IMG/VR virus record: IMGVR_UViG_3300017925_000001
Coordinates: 1-64,000 of that record
DNA from: a virus
Direction: 5' to 3' (one strand)
DNA length: 64,000 nucleotides
Of this stretch, positions 14,756 to 23,365 are shown piece by piece. Both the position numbers and the translations under genes were made by a program. Numbering within the stretch: position 1 is the first letter of the stretch; each line of letters begins with the position of its first letter. A model generated the notes under the pieces. The model had not been told where the DNA came from. It saw only the letters and a list, made by a program, of their open reading frames with translations, and made no database searches.

Positions 14756-15130
14756 ATGCGCAGCGATAAGGTTCTTAAATCTTGGTACCGAAAAATTAAC
14801 CACAAATTTTTTGACAATCAACTCACAGATAACGTTTGCGTCCGTTGGGCAAACGAAGATGACGATGGGGACACACTAAGGTGGGAAGAAAAATTTTTCG
14901 GGTGGTGTGACAAGGCGGGGGATGGCTACCACGAGTACGTTATAGTTCTCAGTAAGAAGATGAATAAGCCTATATCCAGTAGACTCTTGACCCTTTCTCA
15001 CGAAATGTGCCATGTAGCATCTGAGCTTAAAGATCAGCATGGCCCAGCCTTCGAATATTGGAGGCAGTACATCGCAGATCGAGGCATTTTTAAGAAGCAC
15101 GCGCTGGTGAAGAACCTAACGATTTTTTAG
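14756..15130 (+). CDS. SprT-like zinc metalloprotease-domain protein
   Basis: 124 residues from the ATG at 14756, which has GGAG at good distance; the frame opens earlier but without a signal. DKVLKSWYRKINHKFFDNQL, then LLTLSHEMCHVASEL holds the HExxH zinc motif, followed by HGPAFEYWRQYI with the third-ligand region. This is the SprT/Spartan-type fold, associated with DNA-protein crosslink handling or unknown roles in phages. It is the first gene after the terminator. Confidence 0.75.
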   Translation: MRSDKVLKSWYRKINHKFFDNQLTDNVCVRWANEDDDGDTLRWEEKFFGWCDKAGDGYHEYVIVLSKKMNKPISSRLLTLSHEMCHVASELKDQHGPAFEYWRQYIADRGIFKKHALVKNLTIF

Positions 15131-15160
15131 TTGTAAAATTAAAACGAGGAGACTCAGAGT

Positions 15161-15511
15161 ATGTCCGTTGAAGGTGTGGTTGAAGAAGTGAAGCAGGAGG
15201 TCGTAAAAGTGGCTGCCGAAGTTAAGGCAGAGGTTGAGAAGGTTGTTGAGGCAGTGAAGCCCGAGGTTAAGAAACTCGTTCAAGAACTGACTGCTGAGGA
15301 AAAACTAGCTTTGCGTGAGATTGAAAATGCTTACCTGAAGGCCCAGATGGAAATTCAACGCATTCAGCCTATTATTCAGAAGGCTCAGCAAGATTTCACG
15401 AAGACTGTTGAAGGCCTCGTTACCAAATATGCTGTGGACCCGGCAGAGTGGGCGTTCGATAATGTAAAGCTTATTTTTACAAAGAAACCCGCAGCGCCTG
15501 CACAGAAGTAA
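15161..15511 (+). CDS. Coiled-coil/repeat protein, 116 aa
   Basis: MSVEGVVEEVKQEVVKVAAE begins a set of short V/A/E/K repeats (EVKAEVEKVVEAVKPEVKKL), then a helical region and an alanine/proline tail. It has the extended ribosome-binding sequence GGAGACTCAGAG. Position before the terminase genes suggests a morphogenesis helper; not established. Confidence 0.6.
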   Translation: MSVEGVVEEVKQEVVKVAAEVKAEVEKVVEAVKPEVKKLVQELTAEEKLALREIENAYLKAQMEIQRIQPIIQKAQQDFTKTVEGLVTKYAVDPAEWAFDNVKLIFTKKPAAPAQK

Positions 15512-15521
15512 GGAGCCAGAG

Positions 15522-16118
15522 ATGGCAGAAGACTCAGAAAATAACTCGGGGCCTCTGGAAAAGAAACCAGAGGTCACCGAAGAATTAGTGTTGCACGCTA
15601 AATCACAAGACTTTGTAAAAGCAAATCGAAAGAAGAATGGACAATTTGCTAAAAAAGACCGGGCAATGCCTTCGTCTCTCGAAGTAACACGCCTCATGCG
15701 TACGTTGTTGAATCAGGCAGAAGCTGGGCCTGATGGACATATCATGAAGGGCGCACATTCGCGCTTTCGAAAGATGTTCGACAAGATCTTCGAAATCGCT
15801 ACTTGCGGATTTGAGCAACCTGCTAAGGACAAGCACGGGAATGTCATCATGATGCCCGATGGCAAACCTCTCACATACAAGGATGCGAAGATGGCTATGG
15901 CATCGGTCCAGGCCTTTAAGGAACTAATGTTGCGGGCCCATGGAGAGGCACCTAAGAATGATGCTGAGCTTGAAGCTCTGCAGCAGCATGGCGTGCGCAT
16001 AGTCGTGATTCAGCCTCCAGCAGAGATGATGAACCGTGATGTTATAGAGGATGCCCCGCGTCCAGCATTGAAGCCCGCCTTCATAGAGGGGGAGTTTGTA
16101 ACCGACGATAAAAAGTAA
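15522..16118 (+). CDS. Candidate small terminase subunit, 198 aa
   Basis: It lies directly before the large terminase, the usual place of the small subunit. The sequence is helical and basic in the middle (ANRKKNGQFAKKDR, SRFRKMFDKIFEIATCGFEQ) and has a conserved-looking KDAKMAMASVQAFKELMLRA helix. No clear helix-turn-helix signature, so the role rests on position only. Confidence 0.45.
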   Translation: MAEDSENNSGPLEKKPEVTEELVLHAKSQDFVKANRKKNGQFAKKDRAMPSSLEVTRLMRTLLNQAEAGPDGHIMKGAHSRFRKMFDKIFEIATCGFEQPAKDKHGNVIMMPDGKPLTYKDAKMAMASVQAFKELMLRAHGEAPKNDAELEALQQHGVRIVVIQPPAEMMNRDVIEDAPRPALKPAFIEGEFVTDDKK

Positions 16119-16127
16119 GGACTCAGC

Positions 16128-17792
16128 ATGCCAAGAATAAAACGAACTGAAGTAAAAGAACGACCAGCGTATCTTAGTCCTGACGGCACTATTGACCTTA
16201 GAAAGATATTTCAACTCCAGCCAAAACAGACGGAACTCTTGCAGATGCGTACGAGAGACGGAGTTCCTTATATCATGACGGTTGCTCCTCAATGTCTGAG
16301 TGTTGGAGGTTTCCGATCAGGTAAAACTGTAGGGTGGTTGATGTACTTCATCGAAAACTATTCTTTGGCGTATGAAAATTGTGACATACTTGTTCTTCGT
16401 AGAACATTTAAGGAATTAGAGGCAGGCTGTATAAAGGACTTCCTTACGTTTGTCCCAGCAGAGTTGTTTACTTATGATCAAACTAAGCACACTGCTACAA
16501 TGATAAATGGTTCACGCGTTGTGTTTGGTCATTGCAATAATAATAAAATGCGAGACATTGACCAATATCTGGGCACAAGCTATAGCGCGATCCTTGTTGA
16601 CGAGTGCGGTCAATTTTCTCCAGATGCTTGGGGCATGCTTTACTCAAGAAACATTGTAAGTGGTGCTTGTATACCTAATAAACACGGTCATCTTCCTATC
16701 CCAGTGATAGTTGGAGCAACCAACCCTCTTGGTCCTTATTACGAATATTATCGTACGGTGTTTGTGCAGAAGGAACCTTGGGAACGTCCTGAGGGCGCTA
16801 AGCGCGATGCTAATGGTGCATGGTGGGTGGAGTCTAATGGAGAGTTGCTGAACGTATACGACCCACGTTTGTATGCCTATCAGCGCTCAACCGCGATGGA
16901 TAACCCAGAATTCCTTAAGAGGGACCCGGGATTCCTAGCGCGTATGAACAGTTTGCCCAAGGCACAGCGTGACAAAAAACTGTTGGGCCTTGATGGAGCA
17001 GTCGAGGGGCAGTACTTCACCAACTTTGATCCTTATGAACATGTGATAGACCTTCGTGAAGATCCCGATGCTATCATTTTTGAACCGTGGCAGAAAGTGT
17101 GGGCGGGAAGTGACTGGGGGATTGGTCACGCTTGCGCTGCACACATGTTTACTAAGGCTTTGGTAAAAACTTCTAGCGGGGATTATCGACAAAAAGTAGT
17201 GTGCTTCAAAGAGCAAGTAACCACAGGGGGAAAAACACACAAAGAATGGGCGTTGTTGTTTAGTAAGATGTGTAAACTTCCAAACGGTGTAGAAGTTAAA
17301 CCTTCTTCTATTTTCTTTAGTCATGAGAAGTTTTCTAGACAAGTTAGCGCGCATACACCTGCAGACGAGTATTCAAAAGAACTTAAGACATATGGATTAC
17401 CCGCTGTAACTCGTGCTACGCAGGATCGCATAGGATCTGCGTCATTGATGTACAACATGTTATCTAATGGGGAATTGGTGATACTTGACACATGCAAGGA
17501 TATTATCAATGCGATTCCTTCGTTAATGCGTGATCCTGATAATATTGATGATGTACTTAAAGTAGATACACGCGGAGATGATGTTTACGATTCGTTTAGG
17601 TATGGACTGTTTGGACAGCTTGGCACAAGAAAAAGACCTGCAGAAATAGCTATTCAAGAACATGCAAAGGAGCTTGATCCCTTGGCGCGACATTTTTATT
17701 TGATGAAAATGGCTCACGACAAATCAAATTCTAACGAACCTTTTGTTCAGAAGAGTGTGCCTATTTGGCAAGGTAAATGTGGTTTAGCATAA
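16128..17792 (+). CDS. terL: Terminase large subunit
   Basis: 554 residues. Walker A GGFRSGKT at about 60-67, the ILVLRRTFKELE adenine/Q region, Walker B AILVDECGQFS at about 153-163, and a C-terminal RNase H-fold nuclease with GSDWGIGHA (about 325) and DDVYDSFRYGLFG (about 483-495) carrying acidic residues. It is the ATP-driven DNA packaging motor and headful or site-specific cutter. The start has AAGGACTCAGC upstream. The pseudoknot and GIY-YIG unit are inserted directly after its stop. Confidence 0.93.
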   Translation: MPRIKRTEVKERPAYLSPDGTIDLRKIFQLQPKQTELLQMRTRDGVPYIMTVAPQCLSVGGFRSGKTVGWLMYFIENYSLAYENCDILVLRRTFKELEAGCIKDFLTFVPAELFTYDQTKHTATMINGSRVVFGHCNNNKMRDIDQYLGTSYSAILVDECGQFSPDAWGMLYSRNIVSGACIPNKHGHLPIPVIVGATNPLGPYYEYYRTVFVQKEPWERPEGAKRDANGAWWVESNGELLNVYDPRLYAYQRSTAMDNPEFLKRDPGFLARMNSLPKAQRDKKLLGLDGAVEGQYFTNFDPYEHVIDLREDPDAIIFEPWQKVWAGSDWGIGHACAAHMFTKALVKTSSGDYRQKVVCFKEQVTTGGKTHKEWALLFSKMCKLPNGVEVKPSSIFFSHEKFSRQVSAHTPADEYSKELKTYGLPAVTRATQDRIGSASLMYNMLSNGELVILDTCKDIINAIPSLMRDPDNIDDVLKVDTRGDDVYDSFRYGLFGQLGTRKRPAEIAIQEHAKELDPLARHFYLMKMAHDKSNSNEPFVQKSVPIWQGKCGLA

Positions 17793-17795
17793 GAT

Positions 17796-17870
17796 CTCGA
17801 AGCTTAGCGGCTTCGGGCTAGCTCGGGAGGTGCCTCAATCACCTCCTTTGAGCGACCTATTGAGGAGGAA
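17796..17870 (+). promoter_or_regulatory. Pseudoknot leader element, copy 2
   Basis: P1 CTCGAAG/CTTCGGG (17796-17802 with 17811-17817) with loop CTTAGCGG; outer helix GCTC/GAGC; P2 GGAGGTG/CACCTCC (17826-17832 with 17840-17846). Loop CCTCAAT (17833-17839) pairs perfectly with ATTGAGG (17859-17865), immediately before the GAGGAGGAAG ribosome-binding site of the gene at 17874. Confidence 0.85.
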
Positions 17871-17873
17871 GAA

Positions 17874-18575
17874 ATGTTTTATACATATCTGTGGTTACGA
17901 GAAGATGGTACCCCGTATTACGTTGGAAAAGGTTCTGGGCGTAGAGCATTTATAAACCATAGAAAACGTCGGGTGAGGATGCCCCTCGATAAAGAACGTA
18001 TTATCATTCAATATTTTGAGAATGAAACTGATGCCTTTGAAGCTGAGAAATTTCTTATATCATTTTTTGGAAGAGAAGATTTAGGTTTAGGATGTCTTCT
18101 TAATATGACAGACGGAGGAGATGGCCAATCTGGGTTGGTTCATAAAGAATCTTCCAAAGAAAAGATCAGACAGGCCCAAAAAGGTCAAAAGAGATCTGTA
18201 GAAAGAGTTAAAAAGACAGCAGACGCCTTGCGAGGAAGAAAAGGCAGGATGCTTTCCGAAGAAGAAAAGCAATACCTGTCTGATCTTTTTAAGGGTAAGC
18301 CTTGGTCTGAATCTAGAAGAAAAACTCAAGAAGAAAAACCTATCCGTATGGCTACTTGTCACCCCGATAGGAAGCACGCAGCTAACGGCCTGTGCAAAGA
18401 ATGCAACTACAGGGAATGGTCAATAAGAGTAGGCAGAAGACCTGGAACGGGAAAACTTAAAGGCTTTATTCCAACGTGTCACCCGGATAGGAAAGGACAT
18501 GCTAAAGGTTTATGCAAAGCCTGCTATGAAAGGGAAAGATTAGAAAAGAAAAGGAGAGCTCAGGATGCCCTATGA
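17874..18575 (+). CDS. GIY-YIG endonuclease with C-terminal zinc fingers
   Basis: 233 residues. Residues 1-80: MFYTYLWLREDGTPYYVGKG is the GIY-YIG core (Y...YYVGKG), then GRRAF and NETDAFEAEKFLISFFGRED with the catalytic-site glutamate. A middle NUMOD-like region (SGLVHKESSKEKIRQAQKG) is followed by two finger motifs CHPDRKHAANGLCKEC and CHPDRKGHAKGLCKAC. A homing endonuclease is likely. It is a free-standing gene between terminase and the next gene, which it overlaps by 11 nt. Confidence 0.85.
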   Translation: MFYTYLWLREDGTPYYVGKGSGRRAFINHRKRRVRMPLDKERIIIQYFENETDAFEAEKFLISFFGREDLGLGCLLNMTDGGDGQSGLVHKESSKEKIRQAQKGQKRSVERVKKTADALRGRKGRMLSEEEKQYLSDLFKGKPWSESRRKTQEEKPIRMATCHPDRKHAANGLCKECNYREWSIRVGRRPGTGKLKGFIPTCHPDRKGHAKGLCKACYERERLEKKRRAQDAL

Positions 18576-18999
18576 AGAAACATATGGCGCACGAATACGC
18601 CAGTTCATTCAAGAATTGTTTGGCAGTAGGCTTACGGCTCACTTAGAGGATGAAATCACCCGCCTTCGGAACGACCATGACAGAGCCCTGCAGGATCGTG
18701 ACACTCAAATTGCAGTGCTGAGGGAAGAGAAGCAGCTTCTGATGTCAAAGATCACGGCATATGAATTCGCAGTGCTCCCGAGAACGTCTAGGGCAGGTGC
18801 AGAGGTTATAGCGTATCAGAAACCTGCGCCCCCGAAGCCAAACTTCAGCTTCGCAGATCTCCCTCCTACAAAGAGCAAGTGGGAACAATTTCAGGAAAAT
18901 TATTACGCGGGAGAGGCCAAGGCCATAGAGGCTGAAAAAGCAGCCGCAGCTGCTGTTGCTGCACAGAAACAAGCTGAAGCCGCCGCAAAGGAGATTTAG
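18565..18999 (+). CDS. Coiled-coil protein, 144 aa
   Basis: MPYEETYGARIRQFIQELFG, then a heptad region (EDEITRLRNDHDRALQDRDT...LREEKQLLMSKI), a proline-rich linker and an alanine-rich tail. It overlaps the end of the nuclease gene, whose insertion it may have accommodated. Function unknown. Confidence 0.6.
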   Translation: MPYEETYGARIRQFIQELFGSRLTAHLEDEITRLRNDHDRALQDRDTQIAVLREEKQLLMSKITAYEFAVLPRTSRAGAEVIAYQKPAPPKPNFSFADLPPTKSKWEQFQENYYAGEAKAIEAEKAAAAAVAAQKQAEAAAKEI

Positions 19000-19233
19000 A
19001 TGGCAGAAAAAGAAGGGTGTTGTGGTGAACTGTGTGATCTGCATATGCATGTTGTTGAAGATGGGTATCACTTTTGTTGCATGTACGAATCTGAGGATAA
19101 CAATTCATTAGGTCGCAGAGCTGGGTGGGTTCCGCCTGCCCCATGTGAACGCAAAGAATACGTTGCAAAGACGAAAGCGGCAGCGATTAAGAAATTTGAA
19201 GAGATTTTGAACGAGAAGCATTGCAGTAAATAG
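19000..19233 (+). CDS. Cysteine/histidine-rich small protein, 77 aa
   Basis: MAEKEGCCGELCDLHMHVVE with further cysteines in YHFCCMYES and APCERK. A zinc site is plausible. The start codon immediately follows the upstream stop. No family recognised. Confidence 0.6.
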   Translation: MAEKEGCCGELCDLHMHVVEDGYHFCCMYESEDNNSLGRRAGWVPPAPCERKEYVAKTKAAAIKKFEEILNEKHCSK

Positions 19234-19253
19234 CGGCTAAGGCCGAGGAGGAA

Positions 19254-19730
19254 ATGATGTTCCCTACAAAAGATGGAAAATCCTACGGTAGTCGCTTTGT
19301 GGCGAAACGTAAGGACGCTGAGCACGCGAAGATGGGCGCACCTGCAGCGGGTGCAGGAGAGAATTTGATGAAGAAAGCGTCCCCTGCTGCCCCTGCGGCT
19401 GGAGCACCTGCGGCTGGAGCACCTGCAGTTGGTGAACCTGCTGAGCAGAAGCCTGAAGGCATTGGCGCAGCACCGGAAGATCCAAAGCAGGTTGTCGCTG
19501 CGCATGGCAAAGCGACCACAGTTCACATTGCGCATGATCACAAGAACGGAAAGCATCATGTTGTCAGTACTCATGAGGATGGGACTGTGCATGAGTCTGA
19601 GCATCCTGATGCAAAAGCTGCTCACACTGCAGCAGCTGCCCTAGCCGGGTCTGGCGATCAGCCAATGGGTGAACCTGCGGCACCTGAGGCACCCGAAGCT
19701 GATGGTTTCAGCATGCCGAAGCTGGCATAA
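19254..19730 (+). CDS. Ala/Pro-rich protein with HDH-x-STHEDGT motif, 158 aa
   Basis: A low-complexity middle of repeated AAGAPA units is followed by ATTVHIAHDHKNGKHHVVST then HEDGTVHESEH and a helical AAHTAAAALA. The same HDH...STHEDGT...EH...AK motif is present in the next gene, so the two are paralogues. The start is after GAGGAGG; ATGATG gives two possible first codons. It may be a histidine-rich structural or assembly factor. Confidence 0.65.
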   Translation: MMFPTKDGKSYGSRFVAKRKDAEHAKMGAPAAGAGENLMKKASPAAPAAGAPAAGAPAVGEPAEQKPEGIGAAPEDPKQVVAAHGKATTVHIAHDHKNGKHHVVSTHEDGTVHESEHPDAKAAHTAAAALAGSGDQPMGEPAAPEAPEADGFSMPKLA

Positions 19731-19742
19731 AGGAGATCAAAA

Positions 19743-20165
19743 ATGTATCAAAGTAAAACAGACCCATCCAGAAAGTTTGGCAGTGCATTTAGAGGTTCTC
19801 GCTTCGATGCGTACCACGCTGGTGAGCAGCCCGGTGGAAGCAATGAGAACGAAAAATCTGAACCACAAGAACGTGGCTCCAGTGATGCAGATGTAGCGAA
19901 GGCGAAGAGTCCTGCAACATCATTCCACTTTGTTCATGATCATGCTGGCAACAAGCATACCGTAACCTCTACGCATGAGGACGGTACTACAAATCAGACG
20001 GAGCATGGCAGTGCAAAGGAAGCATACGATTCCGCAGCGCAGTTGGCTTTGGAAGCGGGTGGGGAAGAGCAGGCTACTGATGTGAAGAAACGCACACATC
20101 CCGATCAGCAAGGCGCAGAGTCCGAAGAGCGTGGCTACGAGATGCCTGATCTGACCATGGCGTAG
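19743..20165 (+). CDS. Paralogue of the preceding HDH-motif protein, 140 aa
   Basis: ATSFHFVHDHAGNKHTVTST then HEDGTTNQTEHGSAKEAYDS aligns with the C-terminal half of the 19254 product, while the N-terminal parts differ. This indicates tandem duplication with divergence. It starts after AGGAGATC. Function unknown. Confidence 0.65.
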   Translation: MYQSKTDPSRKFGSAFRGSRFDAYHAGEQPGGSNENEKSEPQERGSSDADVAKAKSPATSFHFVHDHAGNKHTVTSTHEDGTTNQTEHGSAKEAYDSAAQLALEAGGEEQATDVKKRTHPDQQGAESEERGYEMPDLTMA

Positions 20166-20174
20166 GAGAGAAGT

Positions 20175-20360
20175 ATGCCGTTCGTATCACAGAAACAAAG
20201 ACGCTGGGCTCATGCGAACCCAGAAGAGCTGGGTGGAGAAGCGGCTGTTTCGGAATGGGAGTCGCATACTCCCTCTGAGCTTCCGAAGTACAAGCACGGG
20301 ACAACCACTTCTCCCGAATTGAAAAAGCGTTTTACCTACGCTGCAAAAACCAAGAAATAA
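20175..20360 (+). CDS. Small phage protein of the FVSxxQRRW type, 61 aa
   Basis: MPFVSQKQRRWAHANPEELG... belongs to a widespread group of tiny phage and prophage proteins that begin with FxSxxQRRW or similar. Their role is unknown, but they are usually found near portal genes, as here. Confidence 0.7.
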   Translation: MPFVSQKQRRWAHANPEELGGEAAVSEWESHTPSELPKYKHGTTTSPELKKRFTYAAKTKK

Positions 20361-20368
20361 GGTGCAGT

Positions 20369-20473
20369 ATGTGGCCGTTGTGGATGCGAAAGTGTCCTCT
20401 ATGCGGACGTGTGTTGTACAAGAGTTCACTGTCTGAGACACTGAAGTGTGTCTGCGGGTGGCTTTGGAGTTGA
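20369..20473 (+). CDS. Micro zinc-ribbon protein, 34 aa
   Basis: MWPLWMRKCPLCGRVLYKSS continues to KCVCGWLWS and stop. Two CxxC-type knuckles within 34 residues form a minimal zinc ribbon. Short spacing to its neighbours and the intact motif support it, though the ribosome-binding site is only GGTGC. Confidence 0.55.
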   Translation: MWPLWMRKCPLCGRVLYKSSLSETLKCVCGWLWS

Positions 20474-20475
20474 CC

Positions 20476-20613
20476 ATGATAGGTATGGCACGAAGCAAGA
20501 AAAAGGAAGTCGAAACAGATTCTGGTGATGCCAAGAAGACCTTCAGAGAAGTACTTGGTCTTGGGGACGAAGATAAAATCAAGTCCGTGAAGTTGAAAGT
20601 GAAGATGAAGTAA
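20476..20613 (+). CDS. Lysine-rich micro-protein, 45 aa
   Basis: MIGMARSKKKEVETDSGDAK and a C-terminal KIKSVKLKVKMK. It starts two bases after the previous stop and has the GGAG ribosome-binding site inside that gene's last codons. Function unknown. Confidence 0.5.
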   Translation: MIGMARSKKKEVETDSGDAKKTFREVLGLGDEDKIKSVKLKVKMK

Positions 20614-20628
20614 TCTCAGAGGAGACAT

Positions 20629-23283
20629 ATGGCAGATCCAGGTCAAGATGTAAATACAATGACGACCAATGCGCCGTCTGCAGCACCCCTGCCATACGAG
20701 CAGCCTGAGAAGCCAGAGGACAGTCCATTAGGAGCTTACGCTCCTTTCGACTGGTCTTCAGAGCCTTTCGCAGATTTGAGCAATGATGCCAAAGGTGTTC
20801 TGATGCAACTGGACGTAATAGCCACCAAGACAGACGTGGCTGCGCGTAGGTTTGAAGTTGAGCAATGCTGGGAAGCACTGCACTTCGACCGTGGTTATCA
20901 GCACTTGCTTCGCGGGAGACAAGGTGGTTGGATACTTCCTGGTCAAGCCTCGGGGTTTGGTGCTACATCACAGCAAAACAACAACACGATTTACGACACG
21001 AACGTGTACGGGTCTAAAGGAGACATTATTGTTTCTGCCCTTGCGCGTGAGGTGCCGAAAGTGGAATTCTTCCCCGCTGATCCAGAGTACGGGCCGGATA
21101 ACACCGCAGCTGAAGAGGCTGAGCGATTCAAAGAGATCTGGTCACGCAATAACTGTCTGCACAAGCTGTTGACTGAAGTTGCCCGAGTGTTCTGGAATGA
21201 AGATCGTGTCTTATTGTGGACACGATATGAATTGAATGGCCAGCTGTATGGTTTCGATGAAGATCAAGAGACCGCGCCTGTCACCTCCGAGGATATTCTA
21301 AATCCTCCCGATGACACTCCCACAGGACAAGACGGTCTTGATGATGTTCTGGCCCAGGTAGAATCCCCTCTTGAAGAGCAGAGCGAAAATCCTGACGAAG
21401 ACCAACAGCTGACTATGCCCGCTGCCCCTATGAAGAGGGCGCGAGGCATGGAAGTCACTACCTATCACGGCAAGCTTGATCACAAGTGCCCTATCGCGGT
21501 CGATGAAGTGAAGGACATGCAGTTTGTCCAGCTCATGGAAGATCTCGACGTAGCCATTGTGAAGGCAAAGTTTCCGTGGATAGCGGACAAGATTAAACCG
21601 GGATCTGACGGCAATTCTGAAACTGAGTTGGACAGAATCGCTCGTGAAAATACTCGCCAAGCCGTACTCGGTGCGTATGTCACAGGTGATTCATTGCAGC
21701 GCCACACAGTTGTGAAACACACTTGGTTTCGTCCCTCTATGTTCATGGACGCGAGCGTCAATGACACAGTGCGCGCTGAACTCATGGAAGCTTTCCCAAA
21801 TGGATGCTTGCTTGTCAAAGCAGGCTCAAACTTCGCCTTTGCTCGTAATGAGAGCATGGACGATCATATCGCCATAGGGCATGCTCTTGGTGGTAAAGGT
21901 CAGAACCGTAGAGCGTTGGGAAGCTCATTGATTTCGATCCAGAAGCGTATCAATGATTGGGTTGATCTCCAAGACGATTTCTTCAAACGTACTGTACCTA
22001 AAAAGTGGATGAACAGCCAGGCTTTCGACATCGAAGCTCTAAAGACACAAACCAATGTGCCTGGAAGTACGGGAGCATTCCTGCCGCAACCCGGCCTCAC
22101 CACTGCAGATCAGTACATTATGGTTGAACCTACGCCGCAACCGCAAGCTTCACTCGCGGATTTCATCAAGTGGTTCCTCACAACCCTCTCAGAAGAGATC
22201 AGTGGCGCGTTACCATCTTTGTTTGGAGCGGCTACAGGAGAAAACACAGTCGGTAATGCGCAGATCCAGAGAGATCAAGCGCTGCAGCGCATCGGGTGTC
22301 CTTGGAATAACATCCAGCTCCTATTTGCGGAAGCTGCCCGACAAGCTGTGAAATGCGCAGGGGACTGCCGCGATGGTAAAGTTCTACGACAATCTTTCAA
22401 AGACCTTGGTACTGTTACCGTCAACACAGGTTATTTGACAGGCAACGTACTGTGCTACCCAGAAAGCGACCCTTCGTTCCCAGAGAGTTCAGCTCAACGC
22501 GAAGCGAAGTTGAAGGAGTTGGTGGATGTCAGTGCCAATATCCCGCAACTTGCAGCGTGGTTGTTCGCCCCAGGAAACCTGACCACTCTACAGGCAGGTA
22601 TTCGTATGAAAGGTTTCAAAGTAGAAGGTGCGGACTCTATTAACAAGCAGAAATCGGAATTCGAACTTCTGCTGCGTTCAGGTCCCACGCAGAATCCAAA
22701 GTTGCTGAAGATCCAGAGCATCTTGGACGAAGCTGCTACCGATATGCAAGGGAAGCAGGCACAAGGTCTCCCGCCAGATCCGAAGGAACTTGCAGCAGTT
22801 GCGCAGATGCAGCAATTGCAAAAGCAATTGCCTCCTTTGGTAAGTACTATTCCTGTGGCGCAGGATGAAAGCGAAAATCACTCCATAGAAGCAGCTGCTT
22901 GCCTGATTTGGCTGAACGGTTCAGAAGGACAGAAATTCAAATATGGCAACCCGCAACAGCGCGCTGCGTACGCGAACGTCCACCTTCATTGGTCGGAGCA
23001 TTATGCTATGGCGAAGCAGATAGCTTTGGCTAATGCACCGCCTCAGAAACCACCAAGTGAAAGCCTCAGTGTAGATGTATCAAAAATGCCTCCAAATGTG
23101 GCGATTCAAGCACTTGGCAAGATGAATATCAAGGCTACTCCACAGGATTTTGCGCAACATGATGCTAATACTTTGGACATGGCCGTGAAGAAAAAAGTTA
23201 TACCCGACGCACTCAAAGGTGAGAAACCTCAACCTGTAGCATCTCCACAAGGTGAGGGTCAACCTCGTCAATTGCGTCGTTAG
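20629..23283 (+). CDS. Portal protein
   Basis: 884 residues. The central region (IDRLWDLQ-like: RINDWVDLQDDFFKRTVPKK; ADFIKWFLTTLSEEISGALP; GAATGENTVGNAQIQRDQAL) has the helical and loop pattern of large podovirus-type portal proteins, and it sits between terminase and scaffold. It forms the dodecameric DNA gate at one capsid vertex. The acidic insert of DE-rich sequence at about 210-260 and the proline/glutamine-rich C-terminus are lineage-specific. A pseudoknot-nuclease unit follows right after its stop. Confidence 0.8.
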   Translation: MADPGQDVNTMTTNAPSAAPLPYEQPEKPEDSPLGAYAPFDWSSEPFADLSNDAKGVLMQLDVIATKTDVAARRFEVEQCWEALHFDRGYQHLLRGRQGGWILPGQASGFGATSQQNNNTIYDTNVYGSKGDIIVSALAREVPKVEFFPADPEYGPDNTAAEEAERFKEIWSRNNCLHKLLTEVARVFWNEDRVLLWTRYELNGQLYGFDEDQETAPVTSEDILNPPDDTPTGQDGLDDVLAQVESPLEEQSENPDEDQQLTMPAAPMKRARGMEVTTYHGKLDHKCPIAVDEVKDMQFVQLMEDLDVAIVKAKFPWIADKIKPGSDGNSETELDRIARENTRQAVLGAYVTGDSLQRHTVVKHTWFRPSMFMDASVNDTVRAELMEAFPNGCLLVKAGSNFAFARNESMDDHIAIGHALGGKGQNRRALGSSLISIQKRINDWVDLQDDFFKRTVPKKWMNSQAFDIEALKTQTNVPGSTGAFLPQPGLTTADQYIMVEPTPQPQASLADFIKWFLTTLSEEISGALPSLFGAATGENTVGNAQIQRDQALQRIGCPWNNIQLLFAEAARQAVKCAGDCRDGKVLRQSFKDLGTVTVNTGYLTGNVLCYPESDPSFPESSAQREAKLKELVDVSANIPQLAAWLFAPGNLTTLQAGIRMKGFKVEGADSINKQKSEFELLLRSGPTQNPKLLKIQSILDEAATDMQGKQAQGLPPDPKELAAVAQMQQLQKQLPPLVSTIPVAQDESENHSIEAAACLIWLNGSEGQKFKYGNPQQRAAYANVHLHWSEHYAMAKQIALANAPPQKPPSESLSVDVSKMPPNVAIQALGKMNIKATPQDFAQHDANTLDMAVKKKVIPDALKGEKPQPVASPQGEGQPRQLRR

Positions 23284-23289
23284 AATTAT

Positions 23290-23360
23290 CTCAGGACTTA
23301 TAAACCTGAGCTAGAGTAGGGAGGTGCGCGAACATCTCCCTTCTCGCCTTTTCGCGGAGG
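23290..23360 (+). promoter_or_regulatory. Pseudoknot leader element, copy 3
   Basis: P1 CTCAGG/CCTGAG (23290-23295 with 23305-23310). P2 GGGAGGTG/CATCTCCC (23319-23326 with 23333-23340). Loop CGCGAA (23327-23332) is complementary to TTCGCG (23351-23356), next to GGAGG before the ATG at 23366. Linker GCTAGAGT and CTCGCC match other copies. Confidence 0.85.
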
Positions 23361-23365
23361 AATCA

